Assembly (NCBI GenBank): GCA_022041995.1
Contig: CP074390.1
Coordinates: forward strand, 310,001-374,000
DNA length: 64,000 nt
Origin: Cupriavidus necator
Lineage (GTDB): Bacteria; Pseudomonadota; Gammaproteobacteria; Burkholderiales; Burkholderiaceae
Reading direction: 5' to 3'
The translations under genes and the position numbers were made by a program. The notes below the pieces were generated by a model. That model saw nothing but the letters and a program-made list of their open reading frames with translations. It had not been told where the DNA came from and did not search any database. Positions 1 through 8,450 of this stretch are shown in pieces (the first letter of the stretch is position 1; each line of letters starts with the position of its first letter).

Positions 1-1202
1 CTGAACCGCGGGAAATTCCGTGTGGCCGGTGATTAGCGTATCGGATGTTGCGGCTGCAAGCTGCTTGGTAATGCCGCTAGAACGTCCAACGAGCGCAGTT
101 CCAGAAATCGTGTTCGGCCTCGGGTAGAAATACAAGACGTTGCTGCCGATGGCGATCTCATCAAAGGCACCGAGAATGGTATTGCCACCGAATTCGGCGC
201 CAACCGCATTCCCCATATACAAAAGGTAGCCGCTGCCATCTCCTACGGAGCCTGCATTGGCAAATCGGTTTCGCTCCACGACATGCCCAACCCCCCGCCA
301 TCCAATCGGACGGATTCTGCCAAGTTCTCAAACCAGTTGTCATCCACATGCACCTGACTGGCGCCATAGACATCGATGGCTCGTCTCGCATTCTGGAAGG
401 TGCACTTGTTCTTGAACGTCACATTGCCAGGGAAGACGGTATCCGTGCTCCGACCGTGTCGGGCAATCGTTCCAACCCGGTTCGTGCTCACCCGATTTTG
501 CAGGGTGCACGAATCAAAGGTCACCTGCCCGTGCTGCCCCCGCATGTCCAGGGCGTAGCCGGTCGTGCCCTCAACGTTCACATCGACGTCGATGAAGTTG
601 ACGAACTGTTGCGGCAGCAGTGCGCTATTGTCTAGTGTGCCAATGGACTGGATGCCGTTGTCAAAGAAGTCGATCTGGATGTCAGAGAACGACGAATTCC
701 ATAGTCCGCCGGCATTACCCTGAGCCGCTAGTGGCTGCGCGACGAACTGCATAGCAAAGCATCCGGCATTGGTGGGCGCCCCTGCCGATCCACCTACCAT
801 CCGATAGCTACTATCATTTAGGAACTGGATGGCACCGGGCACAAGCTTCTGCATGCCCCCAGCCAGGCCAGCTGCCGCAATGAACTGTGTAGCTCGCGCA
901 CCCTGCCCGAACATTGATACGTAGGCTTGCCGGAGAATGGACGAAGCGATGTAGAAACTTTCGTCGGAGAACTCGAGAGCCCAGCCTGTAAAGTTGTTGT
1001 GGTTGTGGAGGAATAGCAGCGCAGCGTTGATCTCCACGTCATCAGCGACCCCGTCACAGATGACGTCGCAGCCCGAGCCTTGGCGCCCAACGGTATAGCG
1101 CATGCGCCTGCCAATCTTTGTCCCGTCGGGGAACTGGGCATATTTTTGTTGTCGGCCACTATCGGTCCCGACTCGCGCGCTGGGAGCGTCAAGGATTGAC
1201 AT
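1..1202 (-). CDS. Tailspike / pectate-lyase-like tail fibre, frame interrupted, 3' end outside window
   Basis: Leftward virion gene, first reading frame 1202-243 (319 aa). The N-terminal part has the look of a beta-helix tailspike: a CDGVADD motif near residue 50, typical of phage pectate-lyase-fold spikes, followed by long runs of alternating small, polar and aromatic residues with N and G turns. Such spikes bind or cut host surface polysaccharide. The frame ends just after a run of six G (coding strand; C at 291-296). In the -1 frame the protein continues without a stop to the window edge with equally spike-like sequence (VVERNRFANAGS, then MGNAVGAEFGGN). One added G would fuse the two parts. 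The gene is probably intact in reality. It lies downstream of two fibre genes. Confidence 0.7.
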
Positions 1203-1210
1203 ACATCACC

Positions 1211-2059
1211 TCACGAAATAGTAATGGCCGGCTGCACAGTGACAGAGCCGTTGGCGTCGCGCGTCACAGCGGGTTGCGTGACGGTCTTGGTCGTGGTGCC
1301 GAAGTAGGTCACGTGGTACGCATCAATGGCAGGCGTCACGCCATTGACAGCATCCGTTGTGAATACGCCGCTGGTGCCGTCCGGCCAGGTGATATTGGCC
1401 GACAACAGCACGTTATTGCTGTCGCGCGTGACGCTGGATAGCGAAGCGAACGAGCTACTGGCCACCCATGCCTTCAGTCGCATGTTCAGCCAGAATCCGG
1501 TGAGATAGTCCCGAATCTTGGCGACCGTCGTCTGCAGTAGACCAGCCCCACGACTAGCCGGGATCGTTTCCGCGCCGGTCAGCGTGCCGGCGTCCGTGGC
1601 GGTGCCGTTGGCGATGGCGGAATTCGCTGCGGCAGCTGCAGCAGCGGAGCCGGCTGCGGCTGCGGCGGATGTTGCCGCATTGCCGGCCTGTGTGGTTGCC
1701 GTGCCGGCCTGACTGGTTGCAGTCGTCGCTGATGTGGTAGCGCTAGCGGCTTGGGTTGTCGCAATGCCAGCCTGTGCGGTCGCCGTGTCGCGCGCCGTCT
1801 CAGCACCTTGGCGCGCGGCTACCGCCTGCGTGGCACTTGCCGCCGAGTCACTCTTGCTCTGCGCTGAGGCGATTTGGCTGGCGCCAGCCGCGTCACGCGC
1901 CGTAGCGGCGGCGGTACTGGCTGCGCTTGCTGTGGCGGCAGACGCTGCGGCGGCCTCCGCGAGGGAAACGCGCTCCAGGTATTTGAGGTTGGCCTCAGAT
2001 TCCGCGAAAGTAGGCGTCCGCCCGAGGTCGCCGCGAAGCAGGAGGTGATCGGTTTCCAT
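1211..2059 (-). CDS. Tail fibre-like protein with Ala-rich stalk
   Basis: 282 aa. The N-terminal 30 residues (METDHLLLRGDLG) look like an attachment segment. Residues about 35-150 are a low-complexity A/T/S/Q stalk with a repeated TTQAG-type heptad, common in phage fibre stalks that trimerise. The C-terminal 100 residues are a small beta-rich tip (TWPDGTSGVFTTD). It lies 18 bases downstream of a second fibre gene with the same kind of stalk, and just upstream of the tailspike. Role inferred: structural link or adhesin in the tail. Receptor unknown. Confidence 0.65.
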   Translation of the reverse strand: METDHLLLRGDLGRTPTFAESEANLKYLERVSLAEAAAASAATASAASTAAATARDAAGASQIASAQSKSDSAASATQAVAARQGAETARDTATAQAGIATTQAASATTSATTATSQAGTATTQAGNAATSAAAAAGSAAAAAAANSAIANGTATDAGTLTGAETIPASRGAGLLQTTVAKIRDYLTGFWLNMRLKAWVASSSFASLSSVTRDSNNVLLSANITWPDGTSGVFTTDAVNGVTPAIDAYHVTYFGTTTKTVTQPAVTRDANGSVTVQPAITIS

Positions 2060-2077
2060 CGAGTCTTCCGTGGTGGG

Positions 2078-3163
2078 TTACAGGCTGCCGTAGGCGGTGA
2101 GCACCCAGGCCGCGCCGTCATAGGTGGCGCGAGCCCATTGGCCGGGGTTCAGGTACTTCAGCGCAGCGACACCCACCAGATCGGCGCCAGCCGCGGCAGC
2201 GGTGCGGGTGACATGCACGCGATCACCAGTCGCCGGGTTCGTCGTGTTCAGGGTGACGGTGCGCGGCGCAGTGATCGCTACGTCATAGATGACAGTGGTA
2301 TCGACCACTCGCCCGGTGGTCACGTCGGCATTACCTGGCTTCGTGACGGTCGGCACGATCGTGCCGGCACTTGCCGCCGCAGCCGCGGCGCTCGCTGCCG
2401 CCGCCGTAGCACTCGCCGCAGCATTCCCTGCCTGCGTCGTTGCAGTGGTTGCTGAACCTGCGGCTGCCGTTGCGCTGCCCGCTGCCGCCGTGGCGGAGGC
2501 CGCGGCATTGCCGGCCTGCGTCGTGGCCGTGGCGGCGCTGCCCGCCGATGCCGTCGCCGAGCCCGCCGCAGCCGCGGCCGATCCGGCTGCATTCCCCTCA
2601 GACGTCGCCGCATTCACCCGCGACGCCTCCGAGGCATTGGCACTGGTAGTAGCGGACTGCGACGAAGCGAGGGCTGCTGCAGCTTGGGTACCTGCACTGG
2701 CGGCGCTACCTGCCCCTGCCGTGGCACTTCCTGCGGCTGCAGTCTGTGCGGCTTGCGCTGCTACCTTGGCTGCGGTGGCTTGGCCCACCAGGTCGGAGGC
2801 CAACCCGCTCACCTCTTCAAAGAACTGCTGGAAGTCCGCCTTCGGCTCTGCAACCAACTCGGCAATCTCATCGAGATTGGCCGACGGCGCATCCGGGACG
2901 ACAGCCAGCGCGCTATAGGCCTTGAGCCCGCCCGTCGGCGAAATCTTGATCTTGTACGAGGAGCCCGCCGCACCAAGGACGTTCGGGAACAGGCTCAGCG
3001 TGCATTCGCCAAAGGCATCGGTCACGCCCTCCACTTCGCGCGGCACCGCGAAGCCTTGGTAGATCTCATACCGGTCCAGCTTCGCCGTGACCTTGGCACC
3101 GACAACTGCCTGGGCGCCCTGGTCATAGAGCCGCACGAGGACGGCGCATGTTGGAATGCTCAT
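2078..3163 (-). CDS. Tail fibre-like protein with Ig-like N-domain and Ala-rich repeat stalk
   Basis: 361 aa. Residues 1-100 resemble a carboxypeptidase-regulatory-like or Ig-like beta-sandwich found at the start of many phage fibres (VGAKVTAKL, GVTDAFGECTLSLF). Residues about 125-265 are a stalk of A/T/S/G with near-identical units around ATTQAGNAAASAT repeated several times, also at DNA level. The last 90 residues form a small beta domain. It follows the adaptor genes and precedes another stalked fibre. The shared stalk repeats with the downstream gene suggest duplication or recombination between the two. Confidence 0.65.
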   Translation of the reverse strand: MSIPTCAVLVRLYDQGAQAVVGAKVTAKLDRYEIYQGFAVPREVEGVTDAFGECTLSLFPNVLGAAGSSYKIKISPTGGLKAYSALAVVPDAPSANLDEIAELVAEPKADFQQFFEEVSGLASDLVGQATAAKVAAQAAQTAAAGSATAGAGSAASAGTQAAAALASSQSATTSANASEASRVNAATSEGNAAGSAAAAAGSATASAGSAATATTQAGNAAASATAAAGSATAAAGSATTATTQAGNAAASATAAAASAAAAAASAGTIVPTVTKPGNADVTTGRVVDTTVIYDVAITAPRTVTLNTTNPATGDRVHVTRTAAAAGADLVGVAALKYLNPGQWARATYDGAAWVLTAYGSL

Positions 3164-3174
3164 GGGGTCTCCAG

Positions 3175-3816
3175 TTATCGGCCGAAGCGCACCGAATAGA
3201 CGGTGCCGGTACCGCTCACGCCGTCGTTGAGGCGGTCCGCGCTGGCCTTGTCGCGCTCAGTCACGTAGAGGGTTTCGTGGTAGCCCGCCTGCTCCGCGCT
3301 GCTCCAGGCCTTGCTCGGCATCGCCATCAGATCGGCCTTGGCGCGCTCCAGCACGGCCCGGCGCCAGCGCGAGGCGATCGCATCGGGGATGGTGGTTGCC
3401 GTGGCCTTGGGCTTGAGCGCCACGCGCACGGTCAGCGCCAGATCGGCGCCGGCATTGAGCGGGATCGGATAGAGGCGAAGCTCGCCCCACGTGACCATGT
3501 TGTAGAACCGCGGCGCGCCCGTGGCCGTCTGCCAGGCGGCAAAAATCCGGGAGATCTCCGGCACGGTCTTGGCCGTCAGTTCCACGCCCGGCGCCCACAC
3601 CTCTCGGACCATCACCAGATCGGCGCCGGTGGGCAGGTCCAACTCATAGACCGCCTTGTTGTCGAACACCAGAATGGGGTCAAGCCACTCCATCCACGCT
3701 TGGGTGTCTTCGCAGAACTTGATTGCCGCCTGCACCACGGCGCGGCGCACCGTGAATTCCGGGCAGGACTCCACGTCTGCCATGATGTCTGGCAGGAAAT
3801 CGTCAATCGCAGCCAT
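3175..3816 (-). CDS. Phage head-tail adaptor / tail-associated protein (unnamed family)
   Basis: 213 aa, no membrane segment or signal. It starts MAAIDDFLPDIM and has a central beta-rich region (DLPTGADLVMVREVWAPG) and a helical end. Proteins of this shape sit beside the adaptor gene in podovirus-like prophages. It lies 4 bases downstream of the 262-aa adaptor-like gene and before the fibres, so a neck or tail-tube role is likely. That is inference from position. No catalytic motif is seen. Confidence 0.6.
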   Translation of the reverse strand: MAAIDDFLPDIMADVESCPEFTVRRAVVQAAIKFCEDTQAWMEWLDPILVFDNKAVYELDLPTGADLVMVREVWAPGVELTAKTVPEISRIFAAWQTATGAPRFYNMVTWGELRLYPIPLNAGADLALTVRVALKPKATATTIPDAIASRWRRAVLERAKADLMAMPSKAWSSAEQAGYHETLYVTERDKASADRLNDGVSGTGTVYSVRFGR

Positions 3817-3819
3817 GGA

Positions 3820-4608
3820 TTACCTCGCGGCGGCGGGCACGGCCGGGTTGAGCGGCAGCACCTGCAAATTCGGGTTGTTCCCGGTCAGGGCCTGCACCTG
3901 GGAATTGAGCGAGGACAGGAACATCGACGCGAACGTGTTGGCCAGGCCAGCGTTGGTCGCGTATTCCGAGTCCTTCATGTAGGCGCGGGCAACGACGTAG
4001 TTCACGAGGTCATCGAGATACTTGTCGTCCACGCCAATGACCCCGGCGTCGCTCCCATCCTTGCCATAGCGAGGCGTTCCGGACGTGCCGGTATTGGGGA
4101 TGGGTGCCGGGTTGGCGAGATAGCTCGCCTCGACCCACATCGCCGGCGAGGCCGGGACTGCGGGGTAGACGTAGAAGTACTTGGGCGTGCGCGGGTCGTA
4201 GACGAATGCCTCGACCTTCGCGCCCGTGGTCGTGTGCCAGTTCGGGTTCTGCGCGTCCAGCACGTCGCGCGAGATCACGCGGATGGCGCGGCCCGGCGTG
4301 AGACCGTCGGCGCCCATGTTGCGGACGAGCTCGTTCAGCGCATTGCCGTGGACGGTGGCCGGCGTCGAACCGTCACCGGGCTTGACGTCCGTGCTCGCAA
4401 TCGTGTCGAGCGATTGCTTGGTGCCCTGCTTCAGCTTGATCGCATCAACGCGGGCCCCGGCGATCGGGAGATACTTGGCGATGGCCACCTGCCCGTCATC
4501 GAGCCAGCCGACCAGCTCACGCTCGGTCCAGCGCACGAATTGCGGCTCGGCGTCCAGCAGCAGCGTGGAGACGCGAAAGAGCGCGTCACGGATGAGGACA
4601 GATGGCAT
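3820..4608 (-). CDS. Phage adaptor protein, DUF6682-like
   Basis: 262 aa. The N-terminus (LFRVSTLLLDAEP, then RWTERELVGWLDDGQ) matches what I recall of DUF6682 phage proteins, which occur between capsid and tail genes. It probably bridges portal and tail. The C-terminal half has LDDLVNYVVARAYMKDSE, a helical segment typical of adaptor proteins. It is transcribed leftward after the capsid and HNH genes. The family name is from memory; the structural role is inferred from order. Confidence 0.6.
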   Translation of the reverse strand: MPSVLIRDALFRVSTLLLDAEPQFVRWTERELVGWLDDGQVAIAKYLPIAGARVDAIKLKQGTKQSLDTIASTDVKPGDGSTPATVHGNALNELVRNMGADGLTPGRAIRVISRDVLDAQNPNWHTTTGAKVEAFVYDPRTPKYFYVYPAVPASPAMWVEASYLANPAPIPNTGTSGTPRYGKDGSDAGVIGVDDKYLDDLVNYVVARAYMKDSEYATNAGLANTFASMFLSSLNSQVQALTGNNPNLQVLPLNPAVPAAAR

Positions 4609-4620
4609 CGCCGCGGCTCC

Positions 4621-5004
4621 TTACTGCACTGCGCCGTGGTACGAGTAGGCGAAGCGCGGGACGCTGCCCCTCACGATGCCTTCCTTCGTGTGGGTGTAGG
4701 TATCCTGCACAGCGTTCTGCAGGATCTCCAGAACCTCGACGGGAATCTCGACCATCGCATTGCGGTGGATCGAGTAGGCGTAGCCGTTGAGCGAGATGTC
4801 CACAGGCAGTTTGCCCATGTCGTCGGCGCCGCTATGGATCGTGATTCGGGCCTTGCGGCCGCACAGTTCAACGTCGTGGCCGACGCTCTTGACGGCGACG
4901 GGCGGGACGTTCGGGGTACCGGCCTGCACGCCAGCCGGCGCGGTTGCCATCTGGTCCTCCAGGTCGATGACGGTCGAATCGGTATTGGTGGGGGTCTTTG
5001 CCAT
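4621..5004 (-). CDS. Small conserved phage structural-region protein
   Basis: 127 aa starting MAKTPTNTDST. An in-frame start six codons further upstream (MTRGNT) is possible, but the start at 5004 follows a GAGAGGC purine stretch. The centre is beta-rich (ARITIHSGADDMGKLPVDI) and the end helical. It lies between capsid and adaptor genes and directly after two terminator hairpins, so it may need its own promoter or anti-termination. Function unknown. Confidence 0.6.
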   Translation of the reverse strand: MAKTPTNTDSTVIDLEDQMATAPAGVQAGTPNVPPVAVKSVGHDVELCGRKARITIHSGADDMGKLPVDISLNGYAYSIHRNAMVEIPVEVLEILQNAVQDTYTHTKEGIVRGSVPRFAYSYHGAVQ

Positions 5005-5030
5005 GGTGTTGCCTCTCGTCAATGAAAAAA

Positions 5031-5087
5031 CCCGCTTGCGCGGGCTTGGTGGGTGAAGCGGAAATGAAAAACCCCGCAGGAGCGGGG
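5031..5087 (-). terminator. Two tandem intrinsic terminators (leftward)
   Basis: On the minus strand, GCCCCGCTCCTGCGGGG followed by five T (5072-5087) comes right after the HNH gene. Then GCCCGCGCAAGCGGG followed by six T (5031-5045). Both are GC stems with short loops and T-tracts. They lie inside the late operon between the HNH gene and the next structural gene, so late transcription must read through them. Confidence 0.75.
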
Positions 5088-5094
5088 CTTGGGG

Positions 5095-6054
5095 TTACGG
5101 CATGTCAGGCCAGTGCCTGTTGTGCTTTCTCAGGTTGTCAGGCCCGGAAAGAACCTGCAGGTTGAACTCGTTATGCAGGCCGCAGACGATCTTGCTTATC
5201 AACGGCACGATGTGGTCGACGTGGTGAACGATGCCGGTCTGCTTCGAGATGCATTGCGCCTCGGCGTAGAACCGTCGAACCTTCACAAGGTTTGCCCATG
5301 CGACTGCAGCATTGCGTTTGGCAGCACGGCGCCGCGCCAGTTTCTCGTTCTCCTTCTCCGCGGACTGACGGGTGTATCTCTTGCCAGTTGCGGATACAAA
5401 GACACGACCCTCACCTGTCCACATGGGGTTCTTGTCACCGATCATTCTCGCTGACCGCCTTGCGATCGCATCGGGATCGGCACCACGACACTCATGGGAG
5501 CAGTAGATTCGCCGGCCAGCGTGGCACTCATGTTCCCTAAACTGCTTGCCGCACCATTTGCATGTGAGCGTCTGAATCTCGCCATCGCGGCCGTTGTAGG
5601 CCTTGCGAATCTTGTAGCCACACTCAAGCGAGCAGGTGCGAACATGACTGAGGCTCGGAGGCAGACTGAACTCCTTCCCGCACGCCTCACAATCACGAGT
5701 CGTTGCTGCCTTGTTGCGCGCATACATGCACGCCTTTGAGCAGTAATCCCCCTTGTCGCTCGCCTTGGGCCGGAACTTGGTGCCACATGTTTTGCACTCA
5801 CGCTCAACCCGGCGGTTCTGTACCACGTGCCAGCATGCCTTCGAGCAGTACAGGCCCGCTCGCGCCGTTGGGTCGACGCGGAACGTCACGCCGCAGTGGG
5901 CGCATTCACGATGCAACTCCGGACGGCGCGGCTTATACCTGCACGCGTTCGAGCAATTCAGCTTCGGATCGCCTGGCCTGGCAACATAAAAGGCCGCTCC
6001 GCACGTCTTGCACTGACGTTCAATTTTCCCTTTCGGGGCCTTCTCTTCCGCCAC
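5095..6054 (-). CDS. HNH endonuclease with five tandem zinc modules
   Basis: 319 aa. Five successive CxxC...CxxxC modules occupy about residues 15-38, 51-74, 87-110, 122-145 and 160-188 (for example CKTCGAAF...CSNAC). A linker follows with the NPMWTGE motif seen in many phage HNH proteins. The C-terminal HNH domain reads HHVDHIVPL, then LHNEFNLQVL and N at about residue 308. It is a free-standing homing-type endonuclease inserted between the capsid gene and the next structural gene, ending in its own terminator. The zinc array probably binds DNA and gives site specificity. Catalytic residues look intact. Confidence 0.85.
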   Translation of the reverse strand: MAEEKAPKGKIERQCKTCGAAFYVARPGDPKLNCSNACRYKPRRPELHRECAHCGVTFRVDPTARAGLYCSKACWHVVQNRRVERECKTCGTKFRPKASDKGDYCSKACMYARNKAATTRDCEACGKEFSLPPSLSHVRTCSLECGYKIRKAYNGRDGEIQTLTCKWCGKQFREHECHAGRRIYCSHECRGADPDAIARRSARMIGDKNPMWTGEGRVFVSATGKRYTRQSAEKENEKLARRRAAKRNAAVAWANLVKVRRFYAEAQCISKQTGIVHHVDHIVPLISKIVCGLHNEFNLQVLSGPDNLRKHNRHWPDMP

Positions 6055-6132
6055 AGATTCCCTCCACCATTGCAGGCGGAGGGAATCTTATGTCACGCGC
6101 CTTTATGCTTCAAGACGCATGGATACAACACC

Positions 6133-7116
6133 TTATGCCGTGCAGGCGACCTCTCCCCGGCAGAGCCAAAGGTCCTGCAAGAGGATAGCCCCCTGCATAG
6201 TTTTCCAGGCCACGTGGCCACGTTGCGCCAGCGGATCCGAGTCCGACGGCTTGGCGTTGACGACCATCGGGGTGATGGCGAACGCGCCCTTCAGCGCCAC
6301 GATGCCGTAGGCGTTGGCGGCCAGGAACAGCACCGGGTACACGTCCGCGTTGGTCGTGTTGCCCGACAGCATCGTGCCCGGGGCGCCGCCAGCCGACAGC
6401 CACGGCTCGAATATGGTCGACGTCACGTAACGCACGTCTTCCACCTTGCCCAGCTCGTTCTCGTACGGCGTGATCGAGCCGTACTTCTCGGCCGGGGTGA
6501 AGCCCGCCAGACCGCGGATGTCCGATTCCAGATCGGGGTGGACCAGCGCGATGTAGGCCGGCGCCACGTTCTCCGTGCCGAAGCTCGGCGTCGAGCGCAC
6601 GATCTTGGTGATCGGGCGGCCGTTCTGACGCTTCAGCGCGCGGGTGGCGCGACGCTGCAGGGTCAGCGAGATCGGGGTGTTCACCGCAGCGCGCGAGGCG
6701 CCATTCGCATATTGAACATTCGTGCCAGCCTTTAGCACGCCGAAGCGGACCTTCTCCACGATCTGAGCGGCCTGCTCGCCCAGCAGTTCGGTGGCTTCCG
6801 CCAGCACCGGATCTTCGTGCGTGTCCTGCACGATGTCGGTGATAGTCGTTTTATCGCCGTACTGCGAGAGCGTGAGCGATACGTCGGTCGAGTTGAGGGT
6901 CTGACCAGCGGGGGTCACGCCTTCGGTCAGCGCAACCGGCGTGGTCGGCAGCGCGTTGTAGCGACGGAAGACGATGGTCTTCGAGTGGTTCGCCGGCAGC
7001 GGCTTGGCCTGGCCGAACTTCTCGATGACCAGGAACGGGATGCCGCGCTTCAGCAGGTCTTTCGACGCATAGGCGGCGGTACGGGGCGAAATATCGCCGT
7101 AGGCAGTTTGTGCCAT
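6133..7116 (-). CDS. Major capsid protein, N4-gp56 family
   Basis: 327 aa. Family hallmarks seen: LTEGVTPAGQTL, then a TDVSLTLSQYGDKTTITDIV block, a DTHEDPVLAEATELLGEQA helix and a late AYGIVALKGAFAITP segment. This family forms HK97-fold shells in podovirus-like and related phages. A good ribosome site (GAAAGGAAA) precedes the start. It follows the scaffold-like gene in the usual order portal, scaffold, capsid. The extreme C-terminus (LWLCRGEVACTA) deviates a little from what I expect of the family, close to where the HNH gene begins. Confidence 0.85.
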   Translation of the reverse strand: MAQTAYGDISPRTAAYASKDLLKRGIPFLVIEKFGQAKPLPANHSKTIVFRRYNALPTTPVALTEGVTPAGQTLNSTDVSLTLSQYGDKTTITDIVQDTHEDPVLAEATELLGEQAAQIVEKVRFGVLKAGTNVQYANGASRAAVNTPISLTLQRRATRALKRQNGRPITKIVRSTPSFGTENVAPAYIALVHPDLESDIRGLAGFTPAEKYGSITPYENELGKVEDVRYVTSTIFEPWLSAGGAPGTMLSGNTTNADVYPVLFLAANAYGIVALKGAFAITPMVVNAKPSDSDPLAQRGHVAWKTMQGAILLQDLWLCRGEVACTA

Positions 7117-7451
7117 GGTGGGTTTCCTTTCAGGAGATGAATCGAGGGGATGGACTTCGAGTCAGCATTCGCCGCGGCCGGGCGATGAATCCGCCGGCTC
7201 AGACGAGGCCGTGAAAGGAGCGCGCACCTTTCGTATGCAGTCCGTTCGCCATGTGCGGCGCCTTGCGGCGTATCGCGGCGTTGGCCTGCGCAATCGGTGT
7301 TGCTGGCTCCAGGTTCCGCCGTTGACGCTGGCGGGGAAGCGGTTGCCGGTGATTTGCTTGCCCTGCGCACCGGCACGCAGGGGAGGCAGTCTGTGCTGCG
7401 GGACTGCCGCAGAAAGCGGGAGGGTTTAGCCGATTCTTACGGCCATGAGCA
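7117..7451 (-). other. Gene-free leader before the capsid gene
   Basis: No convincing gene on either strand. A short imperfect hairpin (TTTCTGCGGCAGTCCCGCAG on the minus strand, near 7400) and the capsid ribosome site are the only items I see. It may hold a promoter for the capsid, but I cannot point to clear -35/-10 boxes. Confidence 0.4.
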
Positions 7452-7742
7452 CTAGCAGATGAGCGTGCCAGGGGCTCCCGGGGCGACGCCGGTGCCGGGG
7501 TTGGGTGCCAGCAGGTAATGCGGAGTCCACTGCCGCGACGGCCATGCATCCGGCAGAGGCCTCGTCGCCGGCTCCGCGATTGCCGGCCCAATGACCGGCG
7601 GCGTTCGGACGGCTGGCGTCACCTTGTTGAAGACCGTCGCCAGATGCTCGCGGATGGACTTCCACTGCTCCGGCGTAGGCGGCGTGTCGCCGGTCAGCTC
7701 GGCGAAGCCTTGCAGCCAGTAGGCGAATTGCTCGAGCGTCAT
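7452..7742 (-). CDS. Small hypothetical phage protein
   Basis: 96 aa. The N-terminal half is helical (MTLEQFAYWLQGFAE, then PTPEQWKSIREHLATVF). The end is Pro-rich. The N-terminus resembles small proteins placed before capsid genes in related prophages. It is separated from the next upstream gene by only 3 bases. Function unknown. Confidence 0.6.
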   Translation of the reverse strand: MTLEQFAYWLQGFAELTGDTPPTPEQWKSIREHLATVFNKVTPAVRTPPVIGPAIAEPATRPLPDAWPSRQWTPHYLLAPNPGTGVAPGAPGTLIC

Positions 7743-7745
7743 GGC

Positions 7746-8045
7746 TTACTCGACGGCCTTGCGCGCGACGTAGCCCACGCCGGCAGTGATGCCCACCGAT
7801 GTCAGTGGCACCACGTCCTGCGGCTCAGGCGTTTGCCAGGACACGTACCCGTTGACCGAGACCGACACGTCCTTGCTGTCGTCGTCGGCCAGCAGGCTCA
7901 GGGCCGCGTCGACATTGGCCAGCACGGCGGCGCGATCGCGCGCATGCACGGGCTGGTGCGCCACGACATCCGCATCGAACTTGGCGGCGATGGCGGCCTT
8001 GGCGGCTTCCTTGGTTTCGGCGACAACGCCAATCGAATAGCTCAT
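7746..8045 (-). CDS. Hypothetical phage protein
   Basis: 99 aa. It starts MSYSIGVVAETKEAA and is predicted alpha/beta, with a central helix and a beta segment VSVSVNGYVSW. Strong codon bias like its neighbours and a good ribosome site (AAGGAGCG) support it. It lies between the 125-aa and 96-aa genes of the head cluster. Function unknown. Confidence 0.6.
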   Translation of the reverse strand: MSYSIGVVAETKEAAKAAIAAKFDADVVAHQPVHARDRAAVLANVDAALSLLADDDSKDVSVSVNGYVSWQTPEPQDVVPLTSVGITAGVGYVARKAVE

Positions 8046-8055
8046 GGTTCGCTCC

Positions 8056-8433
8056 TTATTCGGCGATGGCCTGCGTGGCTGAAGCTGCGGCTGCAGCGGC
8101 AGAAGCGGAAGCGGCCTCAGCGGAGGCTTGTGCGGAGCCCTCCAGGCTCGCGGACGTGGTGAGCACGTGCTCCGACGGCTCAGTTTCCGGAAGCTCGGCC
8201 GGTTCGTCGGTCACTCCCTGCCCGACGGCAGCCAGCGAGAACGACTGCAGCGTCACCGGCTCGGGCGCAGTTTCCAGCGCGACCTCGGCGATATGCAGGT
8301 CGTTGCCCGCGTAGACGTGGAATTGGGCCGCCTGGCCCGGCTCGATGCGCTGCTCGCCGCCGGCTTCGCTGGTGACCACGATGGCGTGGTCGGCGTGCGG
8401 ATTGCCGTGGGAAATGGTGATTGTGGTGGTCAT
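8056..8433 (-). CDS. Hypothetical phage protein with Ala-rich tail
   Basis: 125 aa. The N-terminal beta-rich domain (MTTTITISHGNP, IEPGQAAQFHVYAGNDLHI) resembles a small decoration or linker protein. The last 35 residues are nearly all A/S/E. It lies directly downstream of the scaffold-like gene and could be a minor head protein. This is inference from position only. Confidence 0.55.
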   Translation of the reverse strand: MTTTITISHGNPHADHAIVVTSEAGGEQRIEPGQAAQFHVYAGNDLHIAEVALETAPEPVTLQSFSLAAVGQGVTDEPAELPETEPSEHVLTTSASLEGSAQASAEAASASAAAAAASATQAIAE

Positions 8434-8450
8434 GTTGGGTTCCTTGAAGA

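Noticed and set aside
3148..5025. A 625-codon open frame on the plus strand opposite the adaptor genes
   Set aside because: It is a GC-rich antisense shadow: low-complexity R/H/G/V composition, no ribosome site, and four well-supported leftward genes on the other strand.
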